DNA of 64,000 bases. Source: Ctena decussata (taxonomy: Eukaryota > Mollusca > Bivalvia > Lucinida > Lucinidae). The translations under genes and the position numbers were made by a program. Under the pieces are notes generated by a model. It was not told the origin of the DNA and did no database searches. It saw nothing but the letters and a program-made list of their open reading frames with translations. Positions 11,646 to 22,921 of the stretch are shown here, one piece after another. The DNA is taken from NCBI GenBank assembly GCA_963989385.1, contig OZ022500.1:106619842-106683841 (forward strand), in the 5' to 3' direction. Position 1 is the first letter of the stretch. Every line of letters starts with the position of its first letter.

Positions 11646-11935
11646 GTATTAAACAGAATAAATAAGCTGAGAAACTGAAAGACATATCATAAATTTATAT
11701 GAGCTGCAATATGAAAACAGGGTGCATATGCAAACAGCAGAGGCTCAGACCAGCCTCAGGATCATCCACACAATATGATCAGTGTGTTTGCTGTTCACAC
11801 ATATCAAGTACAGCCCTAAGGAATATACAGATACAAAACAATGTCTGTAACTAGACTGCACATTCAAAGACTGGCTTGTGTTTTAACTGTTTGTGAAATT
11901 TGTAAAGCCTCCTTTTTTGCGTAAAGTAGCACATA

Positions 11936-12158
11936 CAGACAACTCTCGATATCTCAAACACTGCTATCTCAAAGAACCCTTTTATATCAAAGAATTTGGT
12001 TTGAAATTATTTCCTGATTTGATTTTCGTTTAAACTCTTGTTATCTCAAACTACATGTACATGTAGTTATGTTAGAGTAAATTTTCTGATCCCAGAAAAT
12101 TTACTTTGAGATATCAGTAGTTTGGGATAAATTTTGACTTTGAGATATCGAAAGTTGG
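11936..12158. mobile_element. pogo/Tc1-like MITE (CTCGATATCTCAAA ends)
   Basis: Left CAGACAACTCTCGATATCTC, preceded by TA; right GAGATATCGAAAGTTGG, its near complement. An internal palindrome ACTACATGTACATGTAGT lies at 12053-12070. Ends of this CAG..TCTCGATATCTC type are typical of pogo-like members of the Tc1/mariner group. Confidence 0.6.
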
Positions 12159-12159
12159 G

Positions 12160-12409
12160 CCTAAAATAAAAAATTGTTTGTTTGCCGTTTCCTACCTATC
12201 CAGCAATATACCCCCCTACCCAAAAAATTTTATGGTCTCAGAATTAGGTTTTTTTTTTTTTGCTTTTCATTTCTGCCTACTGATCAAAATGCCTATATTT
12301 TATGTTGCATCTTTTTCTGACACTATTTGACTAAAAACTATTAGAAAAAGCTTGTAAACTGGGTATCCATTCACAACTTGTGTTCATTAGACATTAGCAC
12401 TATGCATAT

Positions 12410-12443
<34 letters not shown>

Positions 12444-12835
12444 CTACCTACCTACCCAACTCTAAAACCTCCCAGTAGGAAGCGGCAAACCAAATATTTT
12501 TTAAGCATGGCCTTGACTGTATTTGAAATAAGCTCTGGACATAAACTGGTATATACATTTAAGGGCATGATAATTTGGGTTTCTGCATAAATCTGCAGAC
12601 AACATGTCATGGCATCTATACCAACAATCTCCGTAAGCCATTTGTGAGAGGATCTACAACATATGTTTTATTTACATACCATATGAAAGCAAATTGTCTT
12701 GAAACTATTATACAGATCTAGGCTTATCCGAGGCTCAAGCCCTGAATTTCTCAATACAATATAATGATTACACCCACTAACAGCATTTTTTCTTTAGTTA
12801 CCATACTTTTTCATTTATCAGACAGAGCTTTTTTT
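12160..12835. other. Unannotated intergenic or intronic DNA
   Basis: Contains a 30-base A-run at 12412-12441, poly-T at 12249-12260, and nothing else that I can name. Confidence 0.4.
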
Positions 12836-12935
12836 ATTACCCAGAAATCTAGATCTGTCTAAGACAGATCTAGATTTTTTGGGCCATTTTGGAAGGTGAA
12901 GCCCCATCTTCTAGCAGAATTTACACAACACTGGG
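12836..12935. repeat. CTAGATCTGTCT palindromic repeat, copy
   Basis: AATCTAGATCTGTCTAAGACAGATCTAGATT is a perfect palindrome, followed by TTTTGGGCCATTTTGGAAGG and CATCTTCTAGCAGAATTTAC. Relatives at 13786-13925, 16268-16330, 17020-17170, 21640-21850 and 50090-50235. Confidence 0.65.
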
Positions 12936-13689
12936 TCATTCTAGAGGTAAAAACATAAAACTGAACAGTATTCATTGCTGTTGCTAATTTTAACCACATG
13001 CTATCAGCACAGAATGGTACAATTAAACCCTGAACTTGAATTTAATCTGCACTGTGGCCTTACAGCATGTTTTACGGATATCACCTAATTTTGGCTCATC
13101 TAGAGCACAGGATTTTAAGGAACCATTTTCCTATTTTTCGACATCTAGAACCATCTAGGCGAGGCCATCTCAGACATAATCTGGAAATTCTCCCTAAAAT
13201 ACTTGCTCTATCTGCAGCTATGTGGGTTATATGGCTGACTGTGTGAAGTGAGCTTTAAAAGGTACCCTCTCATAGCAGAATAAACTAGATTAGATAGTAT
13301 GTGAATACTGGGGATACTGGCATTCAAACACATACATTCCCAACAACAAAGGATGATGTAATAATTCTACACTGATCTGACTATTAGAGTCAAATTGCTA
13401 GTTGAGCTGGGTTCTTACATACATTCCATGGTGTGGGCAAGTAATAAAGCTCTGTATAAAACTGGGTAAGGATCATAATGCTGGGATATTTTCTCCTTAT
13501 TTTCCATAAAATTACTGCCCCTTATTAAAACCACAATACCATGGTGGTTCCTACAAGGATGCCAACACAAGTTTTTCCCGAGACTCCTACAACTATGTCA
13601 AAACCTACCCCAACCTTCAGCTTGGAAATGGATTAAACTAAATTATTTTCTAAATTTAAGCCTGATAATATAAACATTTCTCTACTTAC

Positions 13690-13764
13690 CATTAACTGTG
13701 AATTTTTAGTAAGATTCTGTTTGGCTAGGGATAGAATAGTGTGAAAACCTCCATAGCTGAAGAG
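13690..13764 (-). CDS. FYVE gene, exon with armadillo-like helix
   Basis: Minus-strand exon of 75 bp (25 codons). It is preceded by the acceptor CTTTGATTTCAG and followed by GTAAGTAGAG. The only open frame is phase 0 at both ends: LFSYGGFHTILSLAKQNLTK then NSQLM. Joined directly to the exon at 21067-21002 it reads ..DPKYIVR-LFSYGGFHTILSL.., which fits the armadillo/HEAT-like pattern of a GG turn after a helix and then a leucine-rich helix. It would be residues 138-162 of the protein. A 7.2-kb intron separates it from the previous exon. Later exons were not identified with confidence, so the 3' end of the gene is unknown. Confidence 0.65.
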
Positions 13765-13785
13765 CTGAAATCAAAGAACAACCAT

Positions 13786-13925
13786 ATTTATTCAGCTATA
13801 TCAGTCTTATGAAATTCTGCTATGAGATGGGGTTTTCCCTTTCAAAACAATCCCAATAATCTAGACCCAATTTATTAGATGGATCTAGAATTTTGGGACT
13901 GTCTTATAGCCAAAGCAAAATTCAT
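13786..13925. repeat. CTAGATCT/CATCTTATAG repeat, copy
   Basis: Shows GAAATTCTGCTATGAGATGG, TTTTCCCTTTCAAAACAATCC, ATCTAGACCCAATTTATTAGA and ATCTAGAATTTTGGGACTGT in the family order. Confidence 0.5.
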
Positions 13926-14279
13926 GCAGTTGGCAGTTGCCATTCTAATTGCAAATATCGAAATGTTTTATATATGCATCACTTTTTAGATTTCTATGAA
14001 GTGCTCTCAATTGAAATTTTTGCAATTATTGTACAATTCATACTTTCAACTGAATAAATTTGATAATTTTTGTGAAAGATTTTATCACATTGATACATAT
14101 CTAGAAAAATATCAGAAACCTGTGTCCCACTTCAGATAAGTGAGTGCCCGATGATAATTTTTATATAATTATGGTGTTTATTTGGTGAGAAGATGGGGGA
14201 GGTGTGCCCTTTCCAGAATAATCCCAATATTTAAATTAACTGTGCATAATTCTGCTTTTAGATGTGTTTATCCATTCCA

Positions 14280-16267
14280 AAACAATCCAAACAAGAGGGC
14301 CATGAGGCCCTGAATCGCTCACCTGGGCAATTGGCAAGGTGGCTTTTTCTTAGTATGTCTGAAATTGTCAAAATATGAGTCTTGGGTCAAAAGTCAAAGA
14401 ATGACCATGACCACTTGTACTCATAAATCTTCATGTACTCATTAAGACAACCATATATACCATTTTTAGGCCAAAATCTTCAAAACTTTCCACGAAATCT
14501 TATGTTCTAGCATTTTCCCATATTTGACCATGCCGCAAAAAGGGTCAAGGTAAACCCAAGGTCACCATTTGAACAGTCTTGGTGGTTCTCTAGTACTCCA
14601 TGCTACTTACCAAGTCTCAAGGCTATAGGTGTATTGGTTCTGGAGAAGAAAAATATTAAAGAATTATACCATAAGTGGTATTGGCGGCCATGTTGGTCAT
14701 GTGACCTGGACCGTTTGAACAAATTTTTATTCAATCAACCCCTGGAGGCTCTATAATTATGAAATGTGTTTACAATTGGCCCTTTGGCTTTTGAGGAAAA
14801 GGTTAAAAATGTCAACATTTGAGCGATCTGGATCAAAAGTCAAGAAATGACCTTGACCTCTTGTACTCATAATTCTTCATGACCTCATTAAGACAACTGT
14901 ATATACCAATTTTTAGGCCAAAATCTTCAAAACTTTCCATGAAAGCTTATGTTCTAGCATTTTCCCATATTTGACCTTGCTGTAAAAAAAGTCAAGGTCA
15001 ACACAAGGTCATAATTTGAATAATCTTGATAGTACTCAAGTACCCAATGCTACATACCAAGTCTCAATGCCATCGGTCAATTGGTTCTGGAGAAGAAGAT
15101 TTTTAAAGGTTTTTACCATATATAGGCATAGTGGCCATGTTGGTCATGTGACCAGGACCGTTAGAAATTTTTTCATTCCCTCGACCCCTGGAGGCTCTAT
15201 AAAAAATTTGGTCACAATTGGCCCGGTGGTTTTTGAGGAGATTGTTTGAAACTGTCAAAATATGAGAGTTCTGGGTCAAAGGTCAAAGAATGACCTTGAC
15301 CTCTTGTACTCACAAATCTTCTGGTACCCATTAAGATGACTGTATATACCAGTTTTTAGGCCATAATCTTCAAAACTTATCATGAAATCTCATGTTCTTG
15401 CATTTTCCCATATTTGACCATGCCGTAAAAAAGGTCAAGGTCAACACAAGGTCATAATTTGAACAATCTTGATAGTACTCAAGTACCCAATGCTACATAC
15501 CAAGTCTCAAGGCCATCGGTCAACTGGTTCTGGAGAAGAAGATTTTTAAAGGTTTTTACCATATATGGGCGTGGTGGCCATGTTGGTCATGTGACCTGGA
15601 CCGTATCAATAAATTATTGTTCCCTCAACCCCTGAAGGCTCTATATGAAATTTGGTTTCAATTGGCCCAGTGACTTTTGAGGAGATTGTTAGAACTTATC
15701 AAAATATGAGAGTTCAGGGTCAAAGGTCAGAGAATGACCTTGACCTCTTGTACTCGTAAATCTTCATGTAGCCATTAAGATGACTGTAGATACCAATTTT
15801 TAGCCCAAAATCTTCAACAGTTTCCAAGGTATCTTATGTTGTAGCATCTTGCCATATAAAAGCATAAGGAAGCAAATTTGACCTTACCGTAAAAAAGGTC
15901 AAGGTCAACCCAAGGTCATAATTTGAACAATCTTGGTAGTACCCGCGTACCCGATGCTACATATCAAGTTTCAAGGCCATCGGCCTATTGGTTCTGGAGA
16001 AGAAGATTTTTTCAGGTTTTTACCATATATGGGCATGGCGGCCATGTTGGTCATGTGACCAGGACCGTTTGAACAACTTTTCGTTCCTAAGGTCCCAGGA
16101 GGCTCTATATGAAATTTGGTTACAATCGGCCCAGCAGTTTCAGAGGAGAAGTCATTTGAAATTGTTGACGGACGACGGACGGACGGACGGACGGACGGAC
16201 GACGACGGACGACGGAGCCTTACCATCCTATAAGCTCCCCCGGAGCCGCTGGCTCAGGTGAGCTAAA
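14280..16267. repeat. 2-kb repeat of ~440-bp tandem units ending in GACGGACGG
   Basis: Starts AAGAGGGCCATGAGGCCCTG-AATCGCTCACCTG. GACCTTGACCTCTTGTACTC (with changes) recurs near 14405, 14851, 15293 and 15735, a period of about 440-450 bp, and each unit also has GTAAAA-AGGTCAAGGT and GGCGGCCATGTTGGTCATGT. It closes with GACGGACGG repeats (16165-16215), CCTATAAGCTCCCCCGGAGC and GGCTCAGGTGAGCTAAA. The GCTCACCTG start and CAGGTGAGC end form short inverted termini. Homologous text fills 41815-44530. The short frames inside read through repeat units and are not genes. Confidence 0.85.
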
Positions 16268-16330
16268 AATCTGGATCTCTTAAAACAGACCTAGATTTTT
16301 GAAAATGTTAATGAGGGGGAAAACTTATCT
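16268..16330. repeat. Fragment of CTAGATCT repeat
   Basis: CTGGATCTCTTAAAACAGAC-CTAGATTTTTG then GAGGGGGAAAACTTATCTTC matches the family order, split from its other half by the 14280-16267 repeat, whose left flank (14190-14280) has matching ATCCCAATA and CAAAACAATCC text. The large repeat apparently inserted into it. Confidence 0.5.
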
Positions 16331-16377
16331 TCTAGCCAAATAAATATGATATTCTAATTTTATAACAACATAAGAAC

Positions 16378-16582
16378 GGGACACAACAAAACTATACTCA
16401 AATCGGCCTGGGCATCCACCCAATCTGATCAAAGTCTTTGCTGTCGTCATCAAGCTAGCTTAGACCCCTAGCTACCCTTCAAGTGCACAGCAAAGACTCT
16501 GATCAGACTGGGCAGATGCCCAGGCTGATCTGAATCTTCTCTGGATGCACATGCCAGTTTGTTGGTTAAGTATCAGGGCTCA
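16378..16582. mobile_element. GAGCCGCGACATGAC MITE, copy 2
   Basis: Decayed copy: GACACAACAAAACTATACTC at the left, GTTGGTTAAGTATCAGGGCT at the right, with CCCAGGCTGATCTGAATCTT and TAGCTTAGACCCCTAGCTAC inside. Confidence 0.65.
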
Positions 16583-16633
16583 CATGTTTTGGCCCATTAT
16601 TCAACTGCCTCATGGAAACCAGATCTACTTAAA

Positions 16634-17020
16634 CTCAGACAAAGTAGCAGTGTTTACCCTATTTATTCTGTTATAGGACAGGGATTATTACTTCCAAAAG
16701 CTCAGACAAAGTAGCAGTGTTTACCCTATTTATTCTGTTATAGGACAGGGATTATTACTTCCAAAAGCTCAGACAAAGTAGCAGTGTTTACCCTATTTAT
16801 TCTGTTATAAGACAGGGATTATTAATTCCAAAAGCTCAGACAAAGTAGCAGTGTTTACCCTATTTATTCAGTTATAAGACAGGGATTATTACTTCCAAAA
16901 GCTCAGACAAAGTAGCAGCGTTTACCCTATTTATTCAGTTATAAGACAGGGATTATTACTTCCAAAAGCTCAGACAAAGTAGCAGCGTTTACCCTATTTA
17001 TTCAGTTATAAGACAGATTA
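16634..17020. repeat. 67-bp satellite, about six copies
   Basis: CTCAGACAAAGTAGCAGYGT starts at 16634, 16701, 16768, 16835, 16902 and 16969, exactly 67 bases apart. Changes are few (GTTATAGG to GTTATAAG; CTGTTA to CAGTTA) and are shared by neighbouring units, as expected for recent stepwise expansion. It lies in the large intron of the FYVE gene. Confidence 0.95.
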
Positions 17021-17170
17021 TTCTTTAAGACAGATCTAGATTTTTTGGGTTGTTTTGGATGGGAAAATCCCGGGTTCCCACCTTATAGCAGCATTACACA
17101 AAGACTGATTTAGATATTAGGGGTCATTCTAGAGGAAGCAATCCCATCTTATATCTGAATTATTGTGTCA
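17020..17170. repeat. CTAGATCT/CATCTTATAG repeat, copy
   Basis: Holds AAGACAGATCTAGATTTTTT, GTTTTGGATGGGAAAATCCC, CACCTTATAGCAGCATTACAC and CCCATCTTATATCTGAATTA. Confidence 0.55.
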
Positions 17171-17959
17171 TAATAAATTTTGTTTGACTGCAATCTGAGT
17201 CTGAGTAATCATGACAGGCTTGGATACTCGCAGCTTCCTGATAATATAATGTAAACAGAGCCTTTGGGTGTTTCTACAATGTGTGAACCAATTATGGCAG
17301 TAGCTGCCAGAATCTCAACAATACAGATGTTTAATTAATTAAGTCAAACACATATTCTGTGAACCACTTATACCCACACACTTTGACCAACCTACAGTAA
17401 TACCATAGTGACAACTTCTTCTATTACAACTATCCACTGACACATTGTAGGTGAAAATAATTAAAATGAATCAGTTAACACATTAATGTGTGAAAATAAT
17501 TAATCCCTTACCAAAAAAACAGGCCTCTGGCGAAGTCTGCGGCAACCCTATGGCAGGCTTGCGGCTGCTCTGCCGCAGACACTGCCGCAAGGTTGCGGCA
17601 GTGTATTTTTAACATGCAAATGAAGATTGCTGCAAGCTTACTGTAAGGTTGCCGCAACTTTGCAGCAAGATGATTTATGCATATGAGCCACTGGCAATGT
17701 TCCGGCATAGGGCATCTCTCCATATTTGGTTTTGGCAAGGTTGCCGCACACCAGTCAGCTCATGAATATTCATTAAAATCTTTTTGGCAAGCATGCGGCG
17801 AACTTTGCCGAAACATTGCCACTCCATATATGGAAAATGGTGGTTATGAATATTCATAAAATATATTTTGGCAGACCTACGGCAAGCTTTGTGAGAGCAC
17901 TGCCATACCATATATGGTCAAAAACATTCTATGAATATTCATATAAATATTTTTTGGCA

Positions 17960-18420
17960 AGCTTTGCAAAAAATTCCTCTGGTTATTGGTTAAAGGCTGT
18001 TCATAAATATTTATTCAGGGTTAAGGCTTTTTTCATTTGCCCTCATTTTTTGTTTTCCCTCTTAATTGTAAATTTGATGACTTATTGCATATGCATATGT
18101 GACATCTGTTGGTATATATATTATGACATATCTCTTATAAAATATCTAAAATTCTACTAATGAGATAAATATTTGAGGTCTGATATAATATAAATCATAT
18201 AATATTCATATATTAGGTATTTTATATACTTCTTATATAATATATAACTTATGATATTCTTATAAAATATATCTTTTATACTTTAATAAGATATCTTCTT
18301 CCTAAATTTACATATCTTATATGAAATATAAGATATATCTATATAAGATATCTAATATAGCATATTAGATTATAAGATTATAATATATATAAGATATCTT
18401 AAATGTTTAAACAATGATAA
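17960..18420. other. Extremely AT-rich tract with ATAAGATATCTTA-type palindromes
   Basis: Runs of TATAAGATATCT, TATAATATAT and similar alternate for about 300 bp (18110-18420). It could melt easily or act as a scaffold-attachment-like tract. No coding potential. Confidence 0.6.
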
Positions 18421-18536
18421 AAAGTAAGGAGGCATGCCATAGAAAAATGCCCTGAATCCAGAATTTCTGGTGGAACACACGTGAAAAACTACCTAATGTT
18501 CATGCTAAACTGACTTACAGCAAGTGGCCCAAGAGA

Positions 18537-18725
18537 AGAGGAGGCCTCGGTATCAGTGGGGTTAACACTGGCATGCAAATCTAGCAGTCGGGGTTCGATT
18601 CCAGCTAAAGGGGGAAATCTTTTCAATCTCAAAAAAAAGGTTCCACTGCGCACAGTATTTCATTATCATCCCTTCATTCCCTCGATATGACCCAAATACT
18701 GTTGAAAGGACTATAAACCGCAAAA
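18537..18725 (+). mobile_element. tRNA-derived SINE, AATACTGTTGAAA tail type
   Basis: The head resembles a tRNA gene with B-box GGGTTCGATTCC-like text (GGGGTTCGATTCCAGC, 18591-18606). The body contains CCACTGCGCACAGTATTTCA, and the end is ATATGACCCAAATACTGTTG-AAAGGACTATAAAC. The same body and tail recur at 46236-46530 and 48833-48975. It sits inside the 17503-20112 element, so it is younger than that element. Confidence 0.65.
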
Positions 18726-20253
18726 CTGACCATCCAGGACAAGAGGAAAAGAGTATTTGCTCAGTCCTCCAGATATAACAACTCTAAATATATGGGAAAG
18801 ATATGCCTGGGTAAACAGTGCAGAGCCCCAACTCAGGCTGCTGACATTAGAGGATCAGTGTAGTTAGTGCATATAGAAGATGAACTGTTTGCCATTCAGT
18901 TACTGGTAACATTTAACATGCTCAGAGTCTTCAAGTCTCTTGGAAAATGCATGACTAATAAAAGCTGCAGCTTGCATATCATTAAATTTTACCATATTTT
19001 AAAATGATACAAATAAATATAAGACTTACCAATAAACTCATTGAAAAGTTTCATCAGAACACAATTTTAATATTCCAAGGACAAGGTAGCAGATCATGGT
19101 CACTGTATATCACTCTCTAAAAATCCTAATTTCTAAGTGAATGGTAGCACAATATGCACAAATCAATTAGTGTTAATGACCCTAGCTGGCTTTCCCATAT
19201 GGGGATTGGTCATATTACATCATACAGTGGCTGAACTGTGAACCCCTGGAGATTTATTCTTTGTCTTATCAGTAACAAATTATGCATCTAAAATTGAACA
19301 CACCTGCTGCTTTCCAGTTTAGAACTACATATAGACAAGTGTTAAAAACCAAAATAAATAAACAGTTTAAGAGAAATAAATGAAAATGATAAAATAAATG
19401 AACATTTAGAATAAAGTACCAACTGTGGAAAAAATCTACTACTTTGAATAAGCACTAATTAAATCATAGGCATATTACAGGTATTATTCAGAAATCCAAA
19501 TGACTTTTTTAAAATGTTTATAAACTTTGGGGGCTGAGATAGCCTACAGCTTTAAACTTTTAGTCAAATACAGAAACAAGTGAGTTGTACACAGACTTTT
19601 CTAACTTAAACATAGAGTACAAAATGATCTGACATTCCTAAACTGTAAGTGCAACAAGGGTATTTTTAGTTACTCGTTATGTCTGTTTAAAAAAGTTACA
19701 ATTTAGTTTTGACTTTTTGGCAGACTAAAGTTTGGTCGGTTTAAAATCAGTTACAGCGATGACAACCTAAATTTGTTCTAAGTTTCTGGCAAAGCTGTGG
19801 CACTTTGATAATCATAGTATAAGTTTATGGCGAAGTTTCGGTTAACTTCAAGCCAAATTCTAAGTTTGTGGCATAGTTTTGGTAAGGTGGAGGAGAAAGT
19901 TTAAGTTTCTGGCAATGCATCAGCAATGTTTCTGATATTTAATACGTTCTGGCAATGCAATGGCAAAGTCACCGCTAGCGGCACAGGTGCTTGCCAAAAG
20001 CCTGCCTCTAGTGGCAAAGATCGGCACAGTTTTCCGGCACAGAATTTCATTGCCGCATGGTTGCAGCAGGGCTGCAGCAGCTTTGCGGCAAAGAATCTTT
20101 TTGGTAAGGGATGTGCTGCTTAACATCCTAAAATAGTTAGGATTGGTATCCTTCTCTCACAATTTCAGTAATTTGGCCAACTCATAGGAAAATCTGCATT
20201 ATGGCAGGAAAAATCATGTATCCAAAACAAACATTAACATAAGATATACTTAC

Positions 20254-20319
20254 ACTCAGATTAGTATAGGCCTCTGCTTTCCCAACCAACATATGTTGTA
20301 ACAATTTTATGGATAAAAT
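20254..20319 (-). CDS. Doubtful exon candidate between FYVE-gene exons
   Basis: On the minus strand, an acceptor (GTAGTATTCTCAG) and donor (GTAAGTATATC) frame a 66-bp segment that is open in phase 0 (ILSIKLLQHMLVGKAEAYTN, LS). It could be spliced in phase after the 21067-21002 exon. However, skipping it gives a more armadillo-like junction, and its acceptor has a weak pyrimidine tract. Treat it as a possible alternative exon or chance. Confidence 0.25.
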
Positions 20320-20395
20320 CTGAGAATACTACTGAATAGATAAGATGTATCCATTTTTATCATTCTGTCACTGTTACAAACATAAATTTTTGTGA

Positions 20396-20565
20396 CTTCC
20401 TGCATGCTTCCCTGGACATTATTGCCCTTCAATAATGGGGTCTAGTCTAAAAAGAGAGAATTTGCTCCAAGAGGAGCATTTCTTGCCTTTAAGATCTGAC
20501 CCCCATTGGAAAGGGTGACAAAAATGAAAATGGCAGAGTTACTCGCCCTGAAATTGTACCCAAAG
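20396..20565. repeat. Dispersed repeat, GCAGAGTTACTCGCC block
   Basis: Shares CTTCCTGCATGCTTCCCTGG, TTTGCTCCAAGAGGAG, CTGACCCCCATTGG and GGCAGAGTTACTC order with 6640-6810. Confidence 0.55.
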
Positions 20566-21001
20566 CAGAACAGACCCAAACCACCCAACTCATCACTGAG
20601 ATATCCACGTAACACATAAAATCATAAAACAATGGTGAACCAAAACTCAGAGGGACTCGAAAGCTTAAGGGTAAAGATTTCCTGTAGCCTTATGGCCTTA
20701 AGGCTATGGCTTAGTACAGGCCCATCCTTGGCATAGCATATGAATGACCAAGTCCAACCCTCTCCTTTCACAGCCTTCAACTTTCCCTGATTCAAATCAG
20801 ACACCCACTTGATGTTTACAGTTTTTCAGTCAGTGGCCTGAAAGGTTTTATCCACTCAATCACATTGATCATCAAAATCTTAAGCCAAAATATGAGAAAA
20901 CCAGTAGCCGCATCACAAAGGGCCCAGCATAGATATCGGTGGTCAGGCTGATACTGACCTTTTGAAACACTTTTTCTACCGTGCACATATGTATTTCTTA
21001 C

Positions 21002-21067
21002 CCGAACAATGTATTTTGGGTCTTTGCAGAGTTCAGCCAAACCTTGAGCTGCTGCATACTGTTGTGA
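21002..21067 (-). CDS. FYVE gene, exon 4 (start of helical region)
   Basis: A 66-bp minus-strand exon between the acceptor GTTTTGTTTCAG and donor GTAAGAAATAC, phase 0 at both ends. It encodes residues 116-137: SQQYAAAQGLAELCKDPKYI then VR. The alanine/leucine pattern with DPKYI is like the first helices of armadillo or HEAT repeats. It follows ..KARAEAA of the previous exon without a frame break. The 20816-21097 open frame that surrounds it runs through the splice sites and is not itself a protein. Confidence 0.8.
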
Positions 21068-21281
21068 CTGAAACAAAACACAAGAAATTCTGAGCAAGGT
21101 AAGTAATTAGTTACAAGAAAATCTTCGTTTCTTTTGTACTTCCGGATAAGAATAGTTGTAATTATAATTACCCATAAAATTCTAAAAATCGAGACACCTA
21201 CAATAATTACCAAAACTGTCCTAAAATGAAATTCTTTGCTTTTACAATGCAGTAATGCTTCTAAAAGATCCAGATAAAATG

Positions 21282-21351
21282 GCAAACAGTGATGAGCATG
21301 ATCAGACTGCTCCTCTTGGAGCAGTCTGATCTGGGTCTGCACAGTTTGCAC
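21282..21351. repeat. Short foldback (CAGACTGCTCC hairpin)
   Basis: ATGATCAGACTGCTCC-TCTT-GGAGCAGTCTGATCTGG is a strong hairpin inside wider GGCAAACAGT/ACAGTTTGC arms. A similar arrangement is at 4667-4731. Confidence 0.6.
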
Positions 21352-21639
21352 AGGCATGTTTGTCTCAATATTTACACATCTTACAGTATAAATATTCCAT
21401 AAAATTACAGAAGAGAAGCACACAAACAGTGGCTGGTTAAGGCACAGACTCATTTGCACTGTATTTTGGTGCAGTTGCTACAGGTGACCTTTTAATAGAA
21501 GTGATCATCTAAGCATATGTATCTACAGATCAACAGTTTCACATTGTGTATGCAATGGACAGATACCTCTTTTCCAAACAAAAGAAAAGTCCAATGGGAG
21601 AGTCTATTTCAGATATATGGGATACAGATATTTATTTCA

Positions 21640-21850
21640 TAGGATCCAAACATTCCCAAAAATCTAGAGCTGTCTTTAAAGACTTCAGGGAAGACTTTTG
21701 GAAGGAAAAACACATATTGTTTCCCACATACCTCTAGAACCTAGATCCCTCTTTCTAGGTTTTTGATTGATTTGGAATTATGTAACACTTTTATTTAGAT
21801 ACGTGCAGTCATTCTAGAGGAAAACCCTGTCTCATAATCAAATTATTACG
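21640..21850. repeat. CTAGATCT/CATCTTATAG-type repeat, copy
   Basis: Contains CCAAAAATCTAGAGCTGTCT, GACTTTTGGAAGGAAAAACA, TCTAGGTTTTTGATTGATTT and CATTCTAGAGGAAAACCCTG in family order; diverged. Confidence 0.4.
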
Positions 21851-21862
21851 GTAATTAAACAG

Positions 21863-22061
21863 AGGTCCTGATAAGAGGCGGTATTGAAGATAATTCAAAG
21901 AAAATTTTTATTTCTCAATGAAAACATATGTTGTGACCCCTCATTAAAACCATCTCACCGAGACACTTCAAATGAGGGAATACAACAGTTGCTGTGTTTT
22001 ATGGAGAAATGTGGAAAATTATCCCTAAATTTTCTTTGTTACCCCTTGTTATCTGGAGTAA
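21863..22061. mobile_element. Palindromic MITE, GATAA family, copy 4
   Basis: Left GTCCTGATAAGAGGCGGTAT, centre GTTGTGACCCCTCATTAAAAC and CTTCAAATGAGGGAATACAA, right TTACCCCTTGTTATCTGGAG. It ends 15 bp before exon 3 of the FYVE gene, so its right arm is adjacent to the splice donor. Confidence 0.7.
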
Positions 22062-22076
22062 TGAAGAAATACTTAC

Positions 22077-22175
22077 AGCAGCTTCTGCCCTGGCTTTTAA
22101 GATAACATCTGCGATGGGTCGACAAGGATCACAAACCCTCTCTGGCTCAGTATAATCATAGTGTGGCAACAACAT
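22077..22175 (-). CDS. FYVE gene, exon 3 (second half of the FYVE finger)
   Basis: A 99-bp minus-strand exon with donor GTAAGTATTTC and acceptor TTTGTATAACTAG, phase 0 at both ends. It encodes residues 83-115, MLLPHYDYTEPERVCDPCRP followed by IADVILKARAEAA. ERVCDPC supplies the last two zinc ligands (C97, C100) and the conserved R(V)C motif of FYVE fingers. The acceptor has only a moderate pyrimidine tract, but the domain continuity makes the border secure. Confidence 0.85.
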
Positions 22176-22599
22176 CTAGTTATACAAATTAACATACAAA
22201 ATTTGTACATCTATACGCAATAAAAGTCCTAGAAACAAATTCTGTCAACTTTTTTTTTTTTGTGTTTTTATGCATGCAAAACAATGCATAAATTCAGCTA
22301 TAAACAAAGAACCATTTGTGATGCAATAAACAAAACTATATTTTCTGAAAGACAGCTAGCACTTAAATGCACAGTTACAGCTGGCAAACATGCTGAAGTG
22401 TTACAGAAATGTATGGAAAATAGCAACTCCAATGAAAATAAGGACTCTTCATATGTTTATTTTCCAGTGAAAACACACTGTAACTTGACTTGTTTCTCAG
22501 GAGTGGGACTCTACAGGAAATAGGAGACATTTTTTCCCGACTGCAAGCAAAATTATCAATATTATTATGAAAAGAGGAACTTCAAACCACCTGAGACGA

Positions 22600-22760
22600 A
22601 CAAGGTACGGTAATTCTTCTAAAATTTCGGACACTCTAAAACATCGGACACCTAAACTTATTCCCGAAAATAATTTCTAAAAGTTCTCCAAAATTTCAAT
22701 CAGTGAAAAGGTGAATTTCTAAAATTTCGAGCAAAAATACGGGACCTCGGTTTTTACTTA
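22600..22760. repeat. Probable dispersed repeat (CTAAAATTTCGGACA motifs)
   Basis: TTCTAAAATTTCGGACACTC, AAACATCGGACACC and TTTCTAAAATTTCGAGCA repeat one short motif; resembles the ends of the 4556-4762 element. Confidence 0.35.
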
Positions 22761-22921
22761 TCTTGGCTATTCTTTATTTTATACTTTAAAGTCAGAGAAC
22801 TTTTGCTCGCATATATTCTAGCGTGAATCTGCACGTGAGTTAAAGCGCGGGCGGCGAAAGGTATGTGAGTCGGGATCTTTTTTTTTCTTCTGGTATTTGG
22901 GCCGTGCATCAGAGTCTATAT

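Larger units (their letters stand above)
17503..20112. mobile_element. 2.6-kb inverted-repeat element with GCGGCAA subterminal motifs
   Basis: The ends are 15-bp perfect inverted repeats: ATCCCTTACCAAAAA (17503-17517) and TTTTTGGTAAGGGAT (20098-20112). Subterminal regions (17520-17960 and 19770-20095) are dense in short GC-rich motifs such as TTGCGGCA, TGCCGCAA and CTGGCAA in both orientations. The middle is very AT-rich (17960-18420) and carries a SINE (18537-18725). No transposase frame is visible. Clustered subterminal motifs of this kind usually serve as transposase binding sites. No clear target duplication, so superfamily is unassigned. Confidence 0.6.

Noticed and set aside
13426..13458. 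33-bp minus-strand exon (SFITCPHHGMY) after the 13690 exon
   Set aside because: The borders are acceptable, but it is very short, has a weak acceptor and has no protein-like pattern in the required phase.
14280..16267. Possible CRISPR-like or coding array
   Set aside because: ~440-bp tandem units without spacers, in a eukaryotic genome; simple dispersed repeat structure.
19019..19090. Minus-strand exon with a good GTAAGTCTT donor (..MKLFNEFIG)
   Set aside because: A stop lies 13 codons upstream in the only open frame, with no acceptor between.
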